A stretch of DNA of 64,000 bases from Clostridiales bacterium GWF2_38_85 (lineage in GTDB: Bacteria > Bacillota > Clostridia > Oscillospirales > CAG-382): the NCBI GenBank assembly GCA_001797275.1, contig MGOY01000028.1:58426-122425 (forward strand), written 5' to 3'. Made by a program: the position numbers and the translations under genes. This document shows positions 35,704-47,480 of this stretch, piece by piece (the first letter of the stretch is position 1; every line of letters starts with the position of its first letter). The notes under the pieces were generated by a model. The model had not been told where the DNA came from and did not search any database. It saw only the letters and a list, made by a program, of their open reading frames with translations.

Positions 35704-37008
35704 ATGAGCTACACTGATATTTATGGAATCAACAACAAGCTTTATATGTTTAAGCAATACCTTGCTATGTGTGATGATTTGAAATGCGAAGGTATTCCGG
35801 AAACTATTGCAAAGCTTGAAAAAGAAATTGAAAAAGCAACGAAAGAACTTGAAACACTTACCCCCAATGCTGAAATGACAGCCGCTGAGCCTGACGATTA
35901 TAATGAAATTTTAAAGCTTCGTCCCACTCAGACAAAGAAATTCTTCGAAAAACTACCTGTGGATTTCCGCAAAAAACTCGCCGGAGCTATTTATTCACGC
36001 TTCGCGGGTTGTACTCTCGGAGCACCTGTTGAAGGATGGACTGTTACTCAAATCGAAGATTATGCGAAACAATTGAACCTTGAATATCCGCTGTCAGATT
36101 ATTGGACTGATACTCCGTATAAGAATCAACCGAGGTATCGGTTATCAAAATTTGATGATTATCTTAAACAAAATCTGAATTCAGTTCCCTGCGATGACGA
36201 TGTCGGATTTACAATCCTGGCTTTATTGATTGCCGAAGAAGGCAAGGGTCTTGATCTCGATACAGAGGATGTTGCAAAGGCATGGGTTAAGTATGTTACA
36301 GAAGCATATACTGCCGAAGATGCAGCTTTGAAAAACCTAAAAGCCGGTATTCCCTCAAAAGATGCTGCTATCAAGGACAATCCCTATTTCGAATGGATCG
36401 GAGCAGATATCCGATGTGACGGTTACGGTTACATGGCTCCCGGTAATCCTGAACTTGCAGCAAAGCTTGCTTATTACGACGCATACTTATCACACCGCCG
36501 CAACGGTATATACGGATCTATGTTCTTCGCAGCTGCAATCAGCGCTGCATTTGCTCTTGGCGATCCCTTTCTTGCTATAGAAGAGGGATTAAAACAAATA
36601 CCGAAAGACTGCCGTCTTGCAAAGGATGTTCGCTGGGCGATGGATATCCGCCATACAGTCAAAGATGCGCACCATGCAGCTGACCTTGTTGACCAGAGAT
36701 TTCCGGGAATGCATATTGTTCATACACTCAACAACGCCTGTCTTGTTGTTTTCGCTTTACAACTTGGCGGTAATGATATTGGCAAGATATTTTCAAATGC
36801 AGTATTTATGGCACATGATGCCGACTGTACAGCGGCTACAGCGGGTTCTATAGCCGGTGCATGTTTTGGCTTAACAGAGCTTGATAAGCATTGGTATGAA
36901 TGCTTCAACGGAAAAGCGATGTCATTCTATAACGGGCCAAAAGAATATGATATTGAGAATCTCATTGACAGATACATGGTAATTGCTGAAAAATCAATTA
37001 ACAAATAA
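35704..37008 (+). CDS. ADP-ribosylglycohydrolase family protein
   Basis: 434 residues from the ATG at 35704 (GAGAGGAA upstream). An N-terminal helical extension (about 1-85, partly coiled coil) precedes the ARH fold: AIYSRFAGCTLGAPVEG, the metal motif PCDDDVGF, the later HDADCTAATAGSIAG that supplies further Mg ligands, and helical core segments in between. Enzymes of this family remove ADP-ribose from proteins, nucleic acids or small molecules; the substrate here is unknown. It precedes a patatin gene by 48 bases on the same strand. Confidence 0.88.
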   Translation: MSYTDIYGINNKLYMFKQYLAMCDDLKCEGIPETIAKLEKEIEKATKELETLTPNAEMTAAEPDDYNEILKLRPTQTKKFFEKLPVDFRKKLAGAIYSRFAGCTLGAPVEGWTVTQIEDYAKQLNLEYPLSDYWTDTPYKNQPRYRLSKFDDYLKQNLNSVPCDDDVGFTILALLIAEEGKGLDLDTEDVAKAWVKYVTEAYTAEDAALKNLKAGIPSKDAAIKDNPYFEWIGADIRCDGYGYMAPGNPELAAKLAYYDAYLSHRRNGIYGSMFFAAAISAAFALGDPFLAIEEGLKQIPKDCRLAKDVRWAMDIRHTVKDAHHAADLVDQRFPGMHIVHTLNNACLVVFALQLGGNDIGKIFSNAVFMAHDADCTAATAGSIAGACFGLTELDKHWYECFNGKAMSFYNGPKEYDIENLIDRYMVIAEKSINK

Positions 37009-37056
37009 TAAGGAATATATTGTGCAAGGAAAGACGCGAAGAAGGGAGGTTTATTT

Positions 37057-38226
37057 ATGATCGGTGTTGCTTTAGAAGGCGGAGGTGCCCGCGGTTCTTA
37101 TCAAGTCGGGGCAGTCAAAGCATTTTATGAGCATGGTTACAAATTCAATGGATTTGTCGGGACATCAATAGGCTCTATTAATTGCGCTCTCCTTGCACAA
37201 AACGACCTTGATACTCTTATTAAAATGTGGAATACGGTTGACACTTCAACTCTTTTCGATGTTGATGATGAAACGGTTAAATATATTGTAAATATGCAGT
37301 TTGACAAGCTCAATATGGCTAAAATCTATACTACGTTTGCAAAAGTAATAAAAGACAAAGGTGCCGATACCTCTAAAATCAGAAAATTGCTTTTTAACTT
37401 AATCGACGAAAAAAAGCTCAGGCACAGCGATATAGATTTTGGACTTGTTACAGTATCTCTGCCGGATTTCAGACCGCTTGAAGTCATGCTCGAAGATATA
37501 CCCGATGGAAAAGTTATCGACTATATAATGGCGTCATCTTGTTTTCCGGGTTTTATGAGTGCACAGATAAGCACAAAGCACTATATAGATGGTGGATTTT
37601 TTGACAATATGCCGGTTAATATGCTTGCAAAACGTGGATATGATGAGATTATCGCAATTCGTACAATTTCTCCCGGGGTTATCCGCAAGCTTGAATATAA
37701 GGATGTAAAAATTACAACAATAACACCAAGCGATAATTTAGGATTGTTAATGTTTTTTTCTCCTGAGCAAGCGAAAATCAATCTACAGCTCGGTTATTAT
37801 GATGCGCTTAGATTTATAAAAAAACTTGGTGGCACGAAATATTTTGTTCAAAAAATACCTGATGATATTGCATTTTCTGCTTTAACCTCCATCGATTACA
37901 AGGTTATCAACGGCATCGCAAAGCTTCTTAACCTTTCCGGGACTGAAGGTATGAGGCTTCTATTTGAGGGAATACTTCCTTCACTTTCACAAAAACTGAA
38001 AATCCCTAAAAAAGCCGGTTATGGTGATATTATTATCAGTATTTTTGAATATGCCGCTTTGAAATGGCAGCTTCCGAGATTTAAAGAATATTCGTATAAA
38101 GATTTTTGCATGAATATTAAAAATACCATTCATCAGAATCCTTTAAGCAAAGCGGATCAAACACCCCTGATGATGGCAATACTAAGATTTATATCTGCAC
38201 TCCCAGATGAAAAGCGCAATCAGTAA
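37057..38226 (+). CDS. Patatin-like phospholipase
   Basis: 389 residues. Oxyanion loop GGGARGSYQVG (residues about 8-18), nucleophile elbow GTSIGS, and the catalytic dyad Asp in YIDGGFFDNMP. The patatin domain covers about 3-210, followed by a helical C-terminal region. It hydrolyses acyl esters, probably membrane phospholipids, in the cytoplasm. GGGAGG precedes the ATG. It lies between the ADP-ribosylglycohydrolase gene and uvrB. Confidence 0.9.
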   Translation: MIGVALEGGGARGSYQVGAVKAFYEHGYKFNGFVGTSIGSINCALLAQNDLDTLIKMWNTVDTSTLFDVDDETVKYIVNMQFDKLNMAKIYTTFAKVIKDKGADTSKIRKLLFNLIDEKKLRHSDIDFGLVTVSLPDFRPLEVMLEDIPDGKVIDYIMASSCFPGFMSAQISTKHYIDGGFFDNMPVNMLAKRGYDEIIAIRTISPGVIRKLEYKDVKITTITPSDNLGLLMFFSPEQAKINLQLGYYDALRFIKKLGGTKYFVQKIPDDIAFSALTSIDYKVINGIAKLLNLSGTEGMRLLFEGILPSLSQKLKIPKKAGYGDIIISIFEYAALKWQLPRFKEYSYKDFCMNIKNTIHQNPLSKADQTPLMMAILRFISALPDEKRNQ

Positions 38227-38234
38227 GGAATAAA

Positions 38235-38291
38235 TTTGAATGATAAATCTTTCAAACTTAGTAAAATTCCGCTCTCAAACGAAAGGCATGG
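38235..38291 (+). repeat. Type-1 structured leader repeat, short copy E
   Basis: TTTGAATGATAAATCTTTCAAA is the first hairpin of the family in weakened form, followed directly by AAAATTCC, CTCTCAAACG and AAAGGCATGG before the uvrB start. The central hairpins are missing, so it looks like an internally deleted copy of the elements at 62056 and 33762. Confidence 0.5.
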
Positions 38292-38299
38292 ATATAAAT

Positions 38300-40267
38300 A
38301 TGAATGGAAAATTTAAACTTGTAAGTGAATATGTTCCGACAGGCGATCAACCGCAAGCGATTGAGGCATTATGCAACGGAATTGAAAAAGGATATAAGAA
38401 TCAGGTTCTTAAAGGTGTTACCGGAAGCGGTAAGACCTTTACTATGGCCAACATTATTTCAAAGCTTAACCATCCTGCGCTTATTCTGGCACATAACAAA
38501 ACACTTGCCGCACAGCTTTGTTCGGAATTCAGAGCTTTATTCCCTCAAAATTCGGTTGAATACTTTGTATCTTACTACGATTATTACCAGCCTGAAGCTT
38601 ATGTTCCGGGTAAGGATGTATATATTGAAAAAGATTCTTCAATCAACGATGAAATAGATAAGCTTCGCCATTCGGCAACATCAGCATTGTTTGAGCGAAA
38701 CGATGTCATTATTGTCTCAAGTGTTTCCTGCATATATTCTCTCGGTAATCCCGAAGAGTATAAAAAACAAGTTATTTCACTGAGACCGGGTATGAAGATG
38801 CATCGAGAGGAATTAATAAAAAGATTAGTTTCATTGCAATATTCAAGAAGTGATATTGCTATGGAAAGAAATAAATTCCGTGTTCGCGGAGATGTTGTCG
38901 AAATTTTTCCTTCAAACACCTCAACTGATGCAACAAGAGTTGAATTCTTCGGCAACGAAATTGAGAGACTGTCGCTTATAAATATTATTACTGCGGAAGT
39001 GACAGCAAGAATTTCTTATGCTGCTATATATCCCGCATCACATTATGTTACAGATGAAAAAAAACGCGAAGCTGCTCTTGTCGAAATACAAAAAGAAATG
39101 GAAGAACGTGAAAAAGAATTTCTCAAGGAAGAGAAATTTGTCGAAGCACAGCGTATTCGTGAAAGAACATTATATGACATTGAGAGCATCCGTGAGATAG
39201 GTTATTGCAGCGGAGTTGAGAACTATTCGAGAGTTCTGTCAGGGAGAGCACCGGGCAGCGTTCCATATACACTTCTTGATTATTTTCCGAAGGACTTCTT
39301 AATGTTTATTGATGAAAGTCATGTTTCGGTCTCTCAGGTTAAAGGTATGAGCGGCGGTGACACAGCAAGGAAGAAGAATCTGATTGATTACGGCTTCAGA
39401 CTTCCCTCTGCATATGACAATAGACCATTGAGGTTTAATGAATTTATGAAGAAGAAGGGACAAACTATATATGTAAGCGCGACTCCTGCCCCGTATGAGC
39501 TTTCTATAACAGATAATCTTGTCGAACAGCTTCTCAGACCTACCGGTCTGCTTGATCCTGAAATCGAGGTAAGACCGGTTGCAGGGCAGATAGATGATCT
39601 CATGTCTGAAATCAATACAAGAGCTGCGAACAAGGAAAGAATCCTTGTTACCACACTGACAAAGAAGATGGCGGAAGACCTTACGGAATTTTTCGAGAAA
39701 AATTCGATCCGATGCCGTTATATGCATTATGATATAGACACAATCGAAAGAATTGAACTGCTGCGCGGACTGCGTGCCGGTGATTTCGATGTCCTTGTCG
39801 GAATAAATTTGCTTCGTGAAGGTCTTGACCTTCCTGAAGTAACATTAGTTGCGATTCTTGATGCAGATAAAGAAGGCTTTTTGCGTTCTGAAAGTACGCT
39901 TATACAGACTGTCGGACGGGCTGCGAGAAACTCTGCCGGCAAGGTTATAATGTATGCAGACAGGATTACAGGCTCGATGGAAAGAGCAATCAAAGAGACA
40001 AACAGAAGACGTAAAATACAGCATGAATATAATATCGAACATAATATAACTCCCACTACGATTGTCAAGGAAATCCGTTCGTCACTCGAAATAACGTCAA
40101 AGAAGGATATTGATGCCGCTGTAATGGGTAAAATGAATGAAGCAAACAAGAGAATGTTAATCGAAAAATTAACTACTGACATGAAAAACGCTGCTAAAGT
40201 GCTTGATTTCGAGACTGCTGCAGCACTCCGTGACAAAATTAAGCTGATTGCAATTTCCAATCGCTGA
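38300..40267 (+). CDS. uvrB: Excinuclease ABC subunit B
   Basis: 655 residues from the ATG at 38300 (AAAGGCATGG upstream); longer starts run through the leader repeat. Walker [11 protein letters not shown], the beta-hairpin region [17 protein letters not shown]-type FIDESHV, helicase motif [11 protein letters not shown], motif [11 protein letters not shown], and a C-terminal UVR motif (about 615-655). UvrB verifies the DNA lesion passed on by UvrA and recruits UvrC. The uvrA gene follows after 17 bases, forming an operon with it. Confidence 0.97.
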   Translation: MNGKFKLVSEYVPTGDQPQAIEALCNGIEKGYKNQVLKGVTGSGKTFTMANIISKLNHPALILAHNKTLAAQLCSEFRALFPQNSVEYFVSYYDYYQPEAYVPGKDVYIEKDSSINDEIDKLRHSATSALFERNDVIIVSSVSCIYSLGNPEEYKKQVISLRPGMKMHREELIKRLVSLQYSRSDIAMERNKFRVRGDVVEIFPSNTSTDATRVEFFGNEIERLSLINIITAEVTARISYAAIYPASHYVTDEKKREAALVEIQKEMEEREKEFLKEEKFVEAQRIRERTLYDIESIREIGYCSGVENYSRVLSGRAPGSVPYTLLDYFPKDFLMFIDESHVSVSQVKGMSGGDTARKKNLIDYGFRLPSAYDNRPLRFNEFMKKKGQTIYVSATPAPYELSITDNLVEQLLRPTGLLDPEIEVRPVAGQIDDLMSEINTRAANKERILVTTLTKKMAEDLTEFFEKNSIRCRYMHYDIDTIERIELLRGLRAGDFDVLVGINLLREGLDLPEVTLVAILDADKEGFLRSESTLIQTVGRAARNSAGKVIMYADRITGSMERAIKETNRRRKIQHEYNIEHNITPTTIVKEIRSSLEITSKKDIDAAVMGKMNEANKRMLIEKLTTDMKNAAKVLDFETAAALRDKIKLIAISNR

Positions 40268-40284
40268 ATGAAAGGTTTTATTAA

Positions 40285-43137
40285 ATGGCAAAAGAAAACA
40301 TTATTATAAAAGGTGCGAGGGTAAATAATCTTAAAAATATCGATATTACAATCCCGCGTGATAAGTTTGTTGTTCTGACGGGATTATCAGGTTCCGGCAA
40401 ATCCTCACTCGCATTTGATACACTGTATGCCGAAGGACACAGAAGGTTTGTTGAATCATTGTCTTCATATGCAAGAATGTTTCTCGGTCAGCTTGATAAA
40501 CCCGATGTTGATAGCATTGACGGTCTGTCTCCGGCGATATCAATAGACCAAAAAACTACATCACGGAATCCTCGATCCACTGTTGGAACTGTTACCGAAA
40601 TATATGACTACCTTCGCCTTATGTATGCAAGAATCGGAATACCGCACTGCCCTATTTGCGGCGAGGTTATAAAACAACAGTCGGTTGATGAAATAGTATC
40701 GATGATAATGACACTACCCGAAGGTGCGAGATTTATGGTGCTTGCGCCTGTAGTGTCGGGCAAAAAAGGTATGTTCGAGAAGGTTTTCGATGATGCTTCA
40801 AGAAGCGGATTTGTCCGCGTCAGGGTTGACGGCTCAATGTATGAGCTGACTGAAAAGATAGAGCTTGACAAGAATAAAAAACATGATATTGAAATAGTGG
40901 TTGACCGTCTTGTTATGGAAAAAGAAACGATCAGAGGAAGACTGACAGACAGCATCGAAAACGCTGCTGCTCAGTCAGGCGGTATTGTAACAATACTGCT
41001 TGCCGAACCTGTTGAAGGCTTTGAAACCGAGCATACCTTCTCTCAGAATTATGCCTGTAAAACGCACGGTATCAGCCTTGGTGAGCTTGCACCGAGAATG
41101 TTCTCATTCAACAATCCGTTTGGTGCCTGTGAAGCATGTACCGGCTTGGGTGAAAGCTATGTTATTACGCCTGAATGTGTGGCTCCGGACAAGAATCTTT
41201 CGTTATCACAGGGAGCTATAATAGTAAATGGCTTCAAATCGATCGACAGCTTATCATGGCTCGGTAAGCTGATGAATCAGCTTGGTGCTTATTATGGGTT
41301 CAATATTCATACACCACTGCATAGTTTCAATGATGAAGCATTGAAATGCCTGTTTCACGGCAATGTATCTGCCAGAGGAACAAAACGTCACGATTATGCT
41401 GAACCTCGTTTTGAAGGTATAATTGAAACAATAAAACGCAGATATGATCAGGCAGCACAACCGGAACAAAAACAATACTATGAAGATTTCATGGAAAACA
41501 TCCCCTGCCCTGTCTGCAACGGAAATCGTCTGAAGAAAGAAAGTCTTGCAGTTACAGTCGGAGGTATGAATATTGCTGAGCTTTGTTCACTCTCAATAGA
41601 AATGACCGCTAAATTTTTTGATAAGCTTATTTTGAATGAAAAAGATGCAACAATTGCAAGAGATATTTTAAAAGAAATTAAAGCAAGGCTTGGCTTTTTA
41701 AAAAGTGTAGGCCTAAATTATCTTACCTTATCCAGAATATCCGGCAGCCTTTCGGGTGGTGAAGCTCAACGAATCAGACTTGCAACACAGATAGGTTCAT
41801 CATTGGTAGGAGTTCTGTATATTCTTGATGAACCGAGTATCGGACTGCATCAACGCGATAATAAAATGCTTATTGAAACTTTAAAAAGGTTGCGTGATAT
41901 CGGCAACACTCTTATAATCGTTGAGCATGATGAAGAAACAATGCTGGAAGCCGATTATATTGTTGATGTAGGACCGTATGCAGGCATTCATGGCGGTGAG
42001 ATAGTTGCTGTCGGAACACCTCAGGAAATCATGCAAAATGAAAGATCGATTACCGGGAAATACCTGTCGGGTAAATTGAAGATTGATGTTCCTAATACAA
42101 GAAGACCGGGAAATGGAAAATTCATTACAATTGTCGGTGCCGCCGAGAACAATCTCAAGGATGTAACTGTCAGCTTCCCTCTCGGGTGCTTTGTCTGTGT
42201 AACCGGCGTATCCGGAAGCGGTAAATCTTCGCTTGTTAATACAATTCTGTTCAGAGGAATATGTAAAACCTTTGGCAGAGTTGGACTTATACCCGGCAAA
42301 CATAAATCCATCGAAGGCATTGAAAATATTGATAAAATTATTGATATAGATCAATCACCCATCGGTAGAACTCCCCGTTCAAATCCGGCAACATATACAG
42401 GAATTTTTACCGATATAAGAAGCACATACGCCTCTACACCCGAAGCGAAAGCAAGGGGTTATAAGGAAGGCAGATTTTCATTTAACATCAAAGGTGGACG
42501 TTGTGAAGCATGCCAGGGAGACGGAACACTTAAAATTGAAATGCACTTTCTGCCTGATGTCTATGTTACCTGCGATGTATGCAAAGGACACCGTTACAAC
42601 AGAGAAACACTTGAAGTCAAATATAAGGGCAAAAGCATACATGATGTGCTTGAAATGACTGTAGATGAAGCTCTGGGGTTCTTTGAAAATCATCCTCGGA
42701 TAAAGCGTAAAATTCAAACACTATCCGAGGTCGGACTTGGCTATATAAAACTCGGTCAATCATCAACTACCCTTTCAGGCGGTGAAGCACAGAGAGTAAA
42801 ACTTTCAACCGAGCTTTCAAAACAGTCAACCGGTCGTACAATGTATATTCTTGATGAACCGACCACAGGTCTTCACTCATATGATGTAGACAAGCTGCGT
42901 GAGGTGCTGCAAAAACTTGTTGATAAAGGTAATACTGTTATTGTAATCGAACATAATCTGGATCTTATTAAAACAGCTGACTATATTATTGATATGGGTC
43001 CTGAAGGCGGTGACAAGGGCGGTTATGTAATTACGCAGGGTACTCCTGAAGAAATTACCGCATCCGAAATATCGTATACCGCGAAATATCTGAAACCAAA
43101 ACTAAATGAAGTTGAGGTAAATGAAGTTGAAGTTTAA
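40285..43137 (+). CDS. uvrA: Excinuclease ABC subunit A
   Basis: 950 residues. Two ABC modules: Walker [10 protein letters not shown] and GVSGSGKSS, each with LSGGEAQR signatures and ILDEP. Zinc modules CPICGE, CPVCNG and CEACQGDG...CDVCKGHR are complete. It scans DNA for damage and loads UvrB. The C-terminus repeats NEVEV twice and overlaps the next gene by 17 bases, showing coupling to the radical SAM gene. Confidence 0.97.
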   Translation: MAKENIIIKGARVNNLKNIDITIPRDKFVVLTGLSGSGKSSLAFDTLYAEGHRRFVESLSSYARMFLGQLDKPDVDSIDGLSPAISIDQKTTSRNPRSTVGTVTEIYDYLRLMYARIGIPHCPICGEVIKQQSVDEIVSMIMTLPEGARFMVLAPVVSGKKGMFEKVFDDASRSGFVRVRVDGSMYELTEKIELDKNKKHDIEIVVDRLVMEKETIRGRLTDSIENAAAQSGGIVTILLAEPVEGFETEHTFSQNYACKTHGISLGELAPRMFSFNNPFGACEACTGLGESYVITPECVAPDKNLSLSQGAIIVNGFKSIDSLSWLGKLMNQLGAYYGFNIHTPLHSFNDEALKCLFHGNVSARGTKRHDYAEPRFEGIIETIKRRYDQAAQPEQKQYYEDFMENIPCPVCNGNRLKKESLAVTVGGMNIAELCSLSIEMTAKFFDKLILNEKDATIARDILKEIKARLGFLKSVGLNYLTLSRISGSLSGGEAQRIRLATQIGSSLVGVLYILDEPSIGLHQRDNKMLIETLKRLRDIGNTLIIVEHDEETMLEADYIVDVGPYAGIHGGEIVAVGTPQEIMQNERSITGKYLSGKLKIDVPNTRRPGNGKFITIVGAAENNLKDVTVSFPLGCFVCVTGVSGSGKSSLVNTILFRGICKTFGRVGLIPGKHKSIEGIENIDKIIDIDQSPIGRTPRSNPATYTGIFTDIRSTYASTPEAKARGYKEGRFSFNIKGGRCEACQGDGTLKIEMHFLPDVYVTCDVCKGHRYNRETLEVKYKGKSIHDVLEMTVDEALGFFENHPRIKRKIQTLSEVGLGYIKLGQSSTTLSGGEAQRVKLSTELSKQSTGRTMYILDEPTTGLHSYDVDKLREVLQKLVDKGNTVIVIEHNLDLIKTADYIIDMGPEGGDKGGYVITQGTPEEITASEISYTAKYLKPKLNEVEVNEVEV

Positions 43138-44974
43138 TCTAAATCTATTTGAGAAAATACTTAATAATGTCGATAAACCCGGAAGATATATCGGCGGGGA
43201 GTTCGGCGAAACAGTGAAATCGAAAATTGATGGAGAGGTTTCGGTTGCATTCTGTTTCCCGGATACCTATGAAATCGGCATGTCGAATCTTGGTATGAAA
43301 ATATTATACGGTGCATTGAATGCAGAGGATTTCATCCGCTGTGAGCGTTGCTTTGCACCATGGATCGATATGGAGGCACAGCTTCGCGAGAACAACCTGC
43401 CTTTATTTACGCTTGAGAGTAAAACACCGCTTTCAGAGTTTGATGTTGTCGCTTTTTCAATGCAATATGAGCTTTGCTATACGAATGTATTAAATATGCT
43501 CTCACTTGCCGATATTCCTCTGCTTGCAAAAGACAGGGACGAAAGCTATCCATTGATATTGGGTGGTGGGCACTGTACATATAACTCTGAACCGATGGCG
43601 GACTTTTTTGACATCATCTCAATCGGTGAGGGCGAAATTGTACTTCCCTCTCTTATGGGATTGTACAGGCAATGTCGTGATGAAGGTGTTTTAAAACAAG
43701 AGTTTTTGCAAAGAGCGACAAAGGTTGACGGCATGTATGTTCCCTCACTTTATGAGGTCGAATACAAAGATGACGGCACATTAAAATCGTTTACTCCGAA
43801 GAATGGTGCTCCTGCAAAAATAACAAAAGCTATTGTCGAGAATCTTGATGAAGCGTATTATCCCTCAAACCCAATAGTACCGTATCTTTCAACAATCCAC
43901 GACCGTATAATGCTTGAAGTATTCAGAGGCTGTATCAGGGGCTGCCGTTTTTGCCAAGCGGGTATGGTTTATCGCCCATATCGGGAAAAGTCAGCTGACA
44001 AGCTCAATTTGCTTGCTGTTGACTGCGTAAAAAATACCGGTTACAACGAAATTTCTCTTCTTTCGCTTTCAATAAGCGATTACAGCGAGTTACCAAAATT
44101 GACAGATGAGATGTTGAAATGGACTGATGAAAAGAAAATCAATATTTCGCTTCCGTCTATGCGAGTTGATTCCTTCTACAAGGACCTTATGGAAAAGGTT
44201 ATGAGTGTCAGACAAAGTGGAATTACTTTTGCACCTGAAGCTGGTAGTCAGCGACTTCGTGATGTCATAAATAAAAATATCAGCGAAGAAGATATACTGA
44301 AAGCATGCGATGTTGCTTTTGCCGGTGGTAAAGATGCAATAAAACTATATTTTATAAACGGACTTCCTACTGAAACAGATGAAGATATTGTTGCAATACC
44401 TCAGCTTGCAAAAAAAATTGTTGACCATTATTTTGCTTCACCATATCGTCAAAAAGGAAAAAGCATCAGTGTTACTGTCAGTGTTTCCTGCTTCGTTCCA
44501 AAACCTTTTACTCCGTTCCAGTGGTTCGGTCAGAACAACATAGAAGAATTGATACGAAAACAGAAGCTGTTATCAACTTCAATAGAAAGCAAACGAATAT
44601 CACACAAATGGCACGAAGCTAAAGTCAGCAGACTTGAAGCAATATTTTCAAGAGGAAACAGAAGACTATCTGAAGTACTCGTCGAAGCTCATCGCAGAGG
44701 AATGCGGTTTGACAGCTGGGATGAGTTCTATGATTACAGCAAATGGATACAGATTTTTGATGATTGCGGAGTGGCTATGTCGTTCTATGCGGAACGCGAA
44801 ATCCCATTTGACGAGCTACTTCCCTGGGATCACATCGACTGCGGTGTCAGCAAGGAATTCTTGATTAAAGAAGCAAAGAAATCAATCGAAGGAACTGTTA
44901 CTCCTGACTGCCGAACACAATGCAGTGGTTGTGGTGCCAATAAGCTGGGAGGTGTTCGCAGATGCTGTCTGTAA
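43121..44974 (+). CDS. B12-binding-type radical SAM protein (TIGR03960-like)
   Basis: 617 residues. A B12-binding-like N-terminal domain (about 25-190) is followed by a radical SAM core with the iron-sulfur motif [11 protein letters not shown] (Cys-x3-Cys-x2-Cys, near residue 270). KPFTPFQW and a Cys-rich C-terminus ([12 protein letters not shown]) are typical of the TIGR03960 family. The reaction is unknown; the family is almost always paired with the DUF2344 gene, as here. It overlaps uvrA by 17 bases and the following gene by 13. Confidence 0.88.
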   Translation: MKLKFNLNLFEKILNNVDKPGRYIGGEFGETVKSKIDGEVSVAFCFPDTYEIGMSNLGMKILYGALNAEDFIRCERCFAPWIDMEAQLRENNLPLFTLESKTPLSEFDVVAFSMQYELCYTNVLNMLSLADIPLLAKDRDESYPLILGGGHCTYNSEPMADFFDIISIGEGEIVLPSLMGLYRQCRDEGVLKQEFLQRATKVDGMYVPSLYEVEYKDDGTLKSFTPKNGAPAKITKAIVENLDEAYYPSNPIVPYLSTIHDRIMLEVFRGCIRGCRFCQAGMVYRPYREKSADKLNLLAVDCVKNTGYNEISLLSLSISDYSELPKLTDEMLKWTDEKKINISLPSMRVDSFYKDLMEKVMSVRQSGITFAPEAGSQRLRDVINKNISEEDILKACDVAFAGGKDAIKLYFINGLPTETDEDIVAIPQLAKKIVDHYFASPYRQKGKSISVTVSVSCFVPKPFTPFQWFGQNNIEELIRKQKLLSTSIESKRISHKWHEAKVSRLEAIFSRGNRRLSEVLVEAHRRGMRFDSWDEFYDYSKWIQIFDDCGVAMSFYAEREIPFDELLPWDHIDCGVSKEFLIKEAKKSIEGTVTPDCRTQCSGCGANKLGGVRRCCL

Positions 44975-45591
44975 GAGTATTTTTTAAAAAGCAAGGTGCA
45001 CTTTCGTATATCTCACATCTCGACCTGAACCGTGCAGTACTTCGTGCATTTGCCCGTTCTGAGCTGCCTGTTGTGTACAGCGAAGGATTCAATCCACATC
45101 CGAGACTGACTTTTTCTCAACCAATGTCACTTTTTCAGGAAAGCCTGACCGAAATATTTGATTTCAAGGTTGATCCCGATATACCATATGACGAGATACA
45201 AAATAAGCTCTCGGCTGCATTGCCGAAAGCTCTTGAGATCACAAAGGTTGCCGCTCCTGTAAAAAAGCTGACTGAAATTACTTATGCACTGTATTATATC
45301 ACAATTATGGGAGATACAGCAAAGGTTGCAGACATACTTAAAGGTGAAATTGTTGTCTTTAGATCAACAAAATCCAAAAGCGAATATGTTGATATATCGA
45401 ATCAGATCAAGTCTGCTGATGTGATAAATATTGACGGTGGCGTACGCATTGAAGCAGTTCTATCAACATCACCGACTGACTATTTAAACCCACAGTATAT
45501 CATAGACTACCTTTCAAAAAACATTGAGGCTTTCGACAGCAAGATACTGAGAGTTAAGATGTATGACAGCGATATGAAAGAATTTGAATAA
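44962..45591 (+). CDS. DUF2344/TIGR03936 radical-SAM-associated protein
   Basis: 209 residues. It begins [29 protein letters not shown] and has GFNPHPRLTFSQPM, both typical of the partner of TIGR03960 proteins; some relatives are fused to it. It overlaps the radical SAM gene by 13 bases. No catalytic motif is known, so it probably supports or targets the radical SAM enzyme. Confidence 0.85.
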   Translation: MLSVRVFFKKQGALSYISHLDLNRAVLRAFARSELPVVYSEGFNPHPRLTFSQPMSLFQESLTEIFDFKVDPDIPYDEIQNKLSAALPKALEITKVAAPVKKLTEITYALYYITIMGDTAKVADILKGEIVVFRSTKSKSEYVDISNQIKSADVINIDGGVRIEAVLSTSPTDYLNPQYIIDYLSKNIEAFDSKILRVKMYDSDMKEFE

Positions 45592-45611
45592 AAGGACATC
45601 TACACAATGAA

Positions 45612-45639
45612 ACACGAATCATTCAGATTCGTGTTTTTT
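45612..45639 (+). terminator. Intrinsic terminator after the radical SAM operon
   Basis: ACACGAATC / GATTCGTGT followed by TTTTTT. It overlaps the last codons of the convergent glycosyltransferase gene. Confidence 0.85.
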
Positions 45640-46815
45640 ATACTTATGATTTTCTATTGCTTTGTTATAAACATTTAACATAAAATCAATGCATCTGTCC
45701 GAACTGAGTGATGTCATATTTTCACGAATTGTGTTGTATGCTTCTTCACGTTGTTCTGATGTTTTAATGCTCAATTTATCTATTATTGACACCATTTCTT
45801 CAGGTGTTTCAAAGAAAAATCCTGTTTTACCGTCAACTATCTGGGATGAATTTTCTTTATCAAGCCGTAATACTGCCGGAATTCCTGTTGCCAATGCTTC
45901 AAGCATCGATATTGACATCATTTCCGTGACTGATGCGCTTATATAGTAGTCACATACAGCATACATCAGAGGCATATCATTATGATCAAGTCTGCCGGTA
46001 AAAATAATGTTTCTGTCCAGATTATATTTCTTAACGAAAGCTTTTAACTCTTGTTTCTGCGGGCCTTCTCCGATTATAATCAGCTTATACTCGGGTTTGT
46101 TCACGAAAAATTTTACCCAACAATTAATTATATAATCAATCGATTTTTCGATTGCAAGGCGTCCTGCAAAAATGCCTGTGAAATCATTGTCACCAACACC
46201 TAATTCTTTGCGTTTTATATTAATGTCATCAGCAGTAAATCTTTTTTTATTGAAACAGTATATATCGATAGAATTAGGAATTATTTCGACCTGTTTATCC
46301 TTCAATCCACATTCCCTGATGAATCCTATAGCTTTATGTGACGGACTTATTACCATATCGGCGTTTTTTGCGATATATCTGATATACGAGTAAAAAAGCT
46401 TCTTTGCTGCCGGTAATACATTCTTATGTTTGATAACATAATGAATATAGTCATTATACATTGTATGCAATGTATAAACAATGGGTAAGTTCATCCTTAT
46501 TGCTGATTTTACACCGAAATATGAAATCGTGAACTCATGATGCACATGAATTACATCCGATTTAAATGCTCGTAAAATTTCAAGTCTTTTTCTGCTTCTT
46601 GGCAGCGATAATCCGTAGCCATATATTCTTTTTAACGCAATTGCCGGGCAATATAATACCCCATCGATTAATTTATGTCTCTTAACTTTTGGATCTGCTG
46701 TTATAATAAGAACATTATGTCCATTTTTTTCAAGACTTTCCTTAAGCATTGATACATGAGTGACAACGCCGTTCACATACGGATAATATGCTTCCAAAAA
46801 TATCGCTATGTTCAT
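45619..46815 (-). CDS. GT4 family glycosyltransferase
   Basis: 398 residues, GT-B fold. N-terminal FLEAYYPYVNGVVTHV, an Arg/Lys phosphate-binding pair in FAGRLAIEKSIDY, and the C-terminal motif SVTEMMSISMLEALATGIP. It resembles the DgdA/diglucosyl-diacylglycerol or mannosyltransferase branch that modifies lipids or surface glycans. It acts at the cytoplasmic face of the membrane. Single gene; its 3' end overlaps the terminator of the opposite operon. Confidence 0.87.
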   Translation of the reverse strand: MNIAIFLEAYYPYVNGVVTHVSMLKESLEKNGHNVLIITADPKVKRHKLIDGVLYCPAIALKRIYGYGLSLPRSRKRLEILRAFKSDVIHVHHEFTISYFGVKSAIRMNLPIVYTLHTMYNDYIHYVIKHKNVLPAAKKLFYSYIRYIAKNADMVISPSHKAIGFIRECGLKDKQVEIIPNSIDIYCFNKKRFTADDINIKRKELGVGDNDFTGIFAGRLAIEKSIDYIINCWVKFFVNKPEYKLIIIGEGPQKQELKAFVKKYNLDRNIIFTGRLDHNDMPLMYAVCDYYISASVTEMMSISMLEALATGIPAVLRLDKENSSQIVDGKTGFFFETPEEMVSIIDKLSIKTSEQREEAYNTIRENMTSLSSDRCIDFMLNVYNKAIENHKYKKHESE

Positions 46816-46915
46816 ATTCTAAGCTCTCTATATACTGATTCTCTTCAAAACCTTATGAAACTATTGCGTTATATTCTGTATGAGAATCAATATTTTTTTA
46901 CTTTTCATTAAATTT

Positions 46916-46960
46916 ATGGACATATCAATAACCATTTATTGGTATATAAGATATGTCCAT
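46916..46960. other. Palindrome after the MazG-like gene
   Basis: ATGGACATATC / GATATGTCCAT with an inner stem ATAACCA / TGGTATAT. It lies 4 bases past the stop codon of the leftward gene and may terminate transcription, although the following T-run is weak. Confidence 0.5.
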
Positions 46961-46964
46961 ATGT

Positions 46965-47357
46965 TTATTCTTTACTAAGTAACTCAATTTGTTTTTCAAG
47001 CATTGGATAAGGATCCTTCCACTCAGGAGACTTGATTACCTTACCATCAACTGCTCTATGTACCTTGCCGTCAGGCCAAATCTTTTTCATATTTGCATCA
47101 TGTACAATTTCAAAGAGCTTTGCCGGTTTTACACCCATTTCAACCATTGTTCCTAATGCAAAGTAAATCAAATCAATCATTGCATCAGCCTGATCAATAA
47201 TATTATCGGCTTCTGCAAACTCATCTATTTCTTCAAGCATCCAACTATATCGTTTTTGTACTCTGTCTTCAGAAAGAAGCTCCGGTTTATCTTTGTATGG
47301 TGCATCGAATTTATTATGAAATTCGTGTACCATTTCCCACTCTCTGTCGATACTCAC
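46965..47357 (-). CDS. MazG/PRA-PH-like all-alpha NTP pyrophosphohydrolase
   Basis: 130 residues from the GTG at 47357, with GGAGG six bases upstream; a GTG four codons earlier overlaps that site. Motif EEIDEFAEA followed by DQADAMIDLIYFALGT fits the EExxE...ExxD metal-binding pattern of all-alpha NTP pyrophosphatases. These enzymes hydrolyse (d)NTPs or modified nucleotides to monophosphates and pyrophosphate. Cytoplasmic. A leader-like sequence related to the cotH and VTC leaders lies about 130 bases upstream. Confidence 0.8.
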   Translation of the reverse strand: MSIDREWEMVHEFHNKFDAPYKDKPELLSEDRVQKRYSWMLEEIDEFAEADNIIDQADAMIDLIYFALGTMVEMGVKPAKLFEIVHDANMKKIWPDGKVHRAVDGKVIKSPEWKDPYPMLEKQIELLSKE

Positions 47358-47480
47358 ACCAACCTCCACAGCTTGCTATATTAAACTGACAAATGAATTG
47401 TGATTTTATTAATTTAAAAAAGCCAAAGAGCATAAGCATTTTTCAAATTGTTGAGGTAATTCATTTATTAGTTTTATATA

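Noticed and set aside
39727..40260. Minus-strand open frame of 177 codons
   Set aside because: Antisense to the uvrB C-terminal coding region; no promoter or ribosome binding site; hydrophobic by codon mirror effect.
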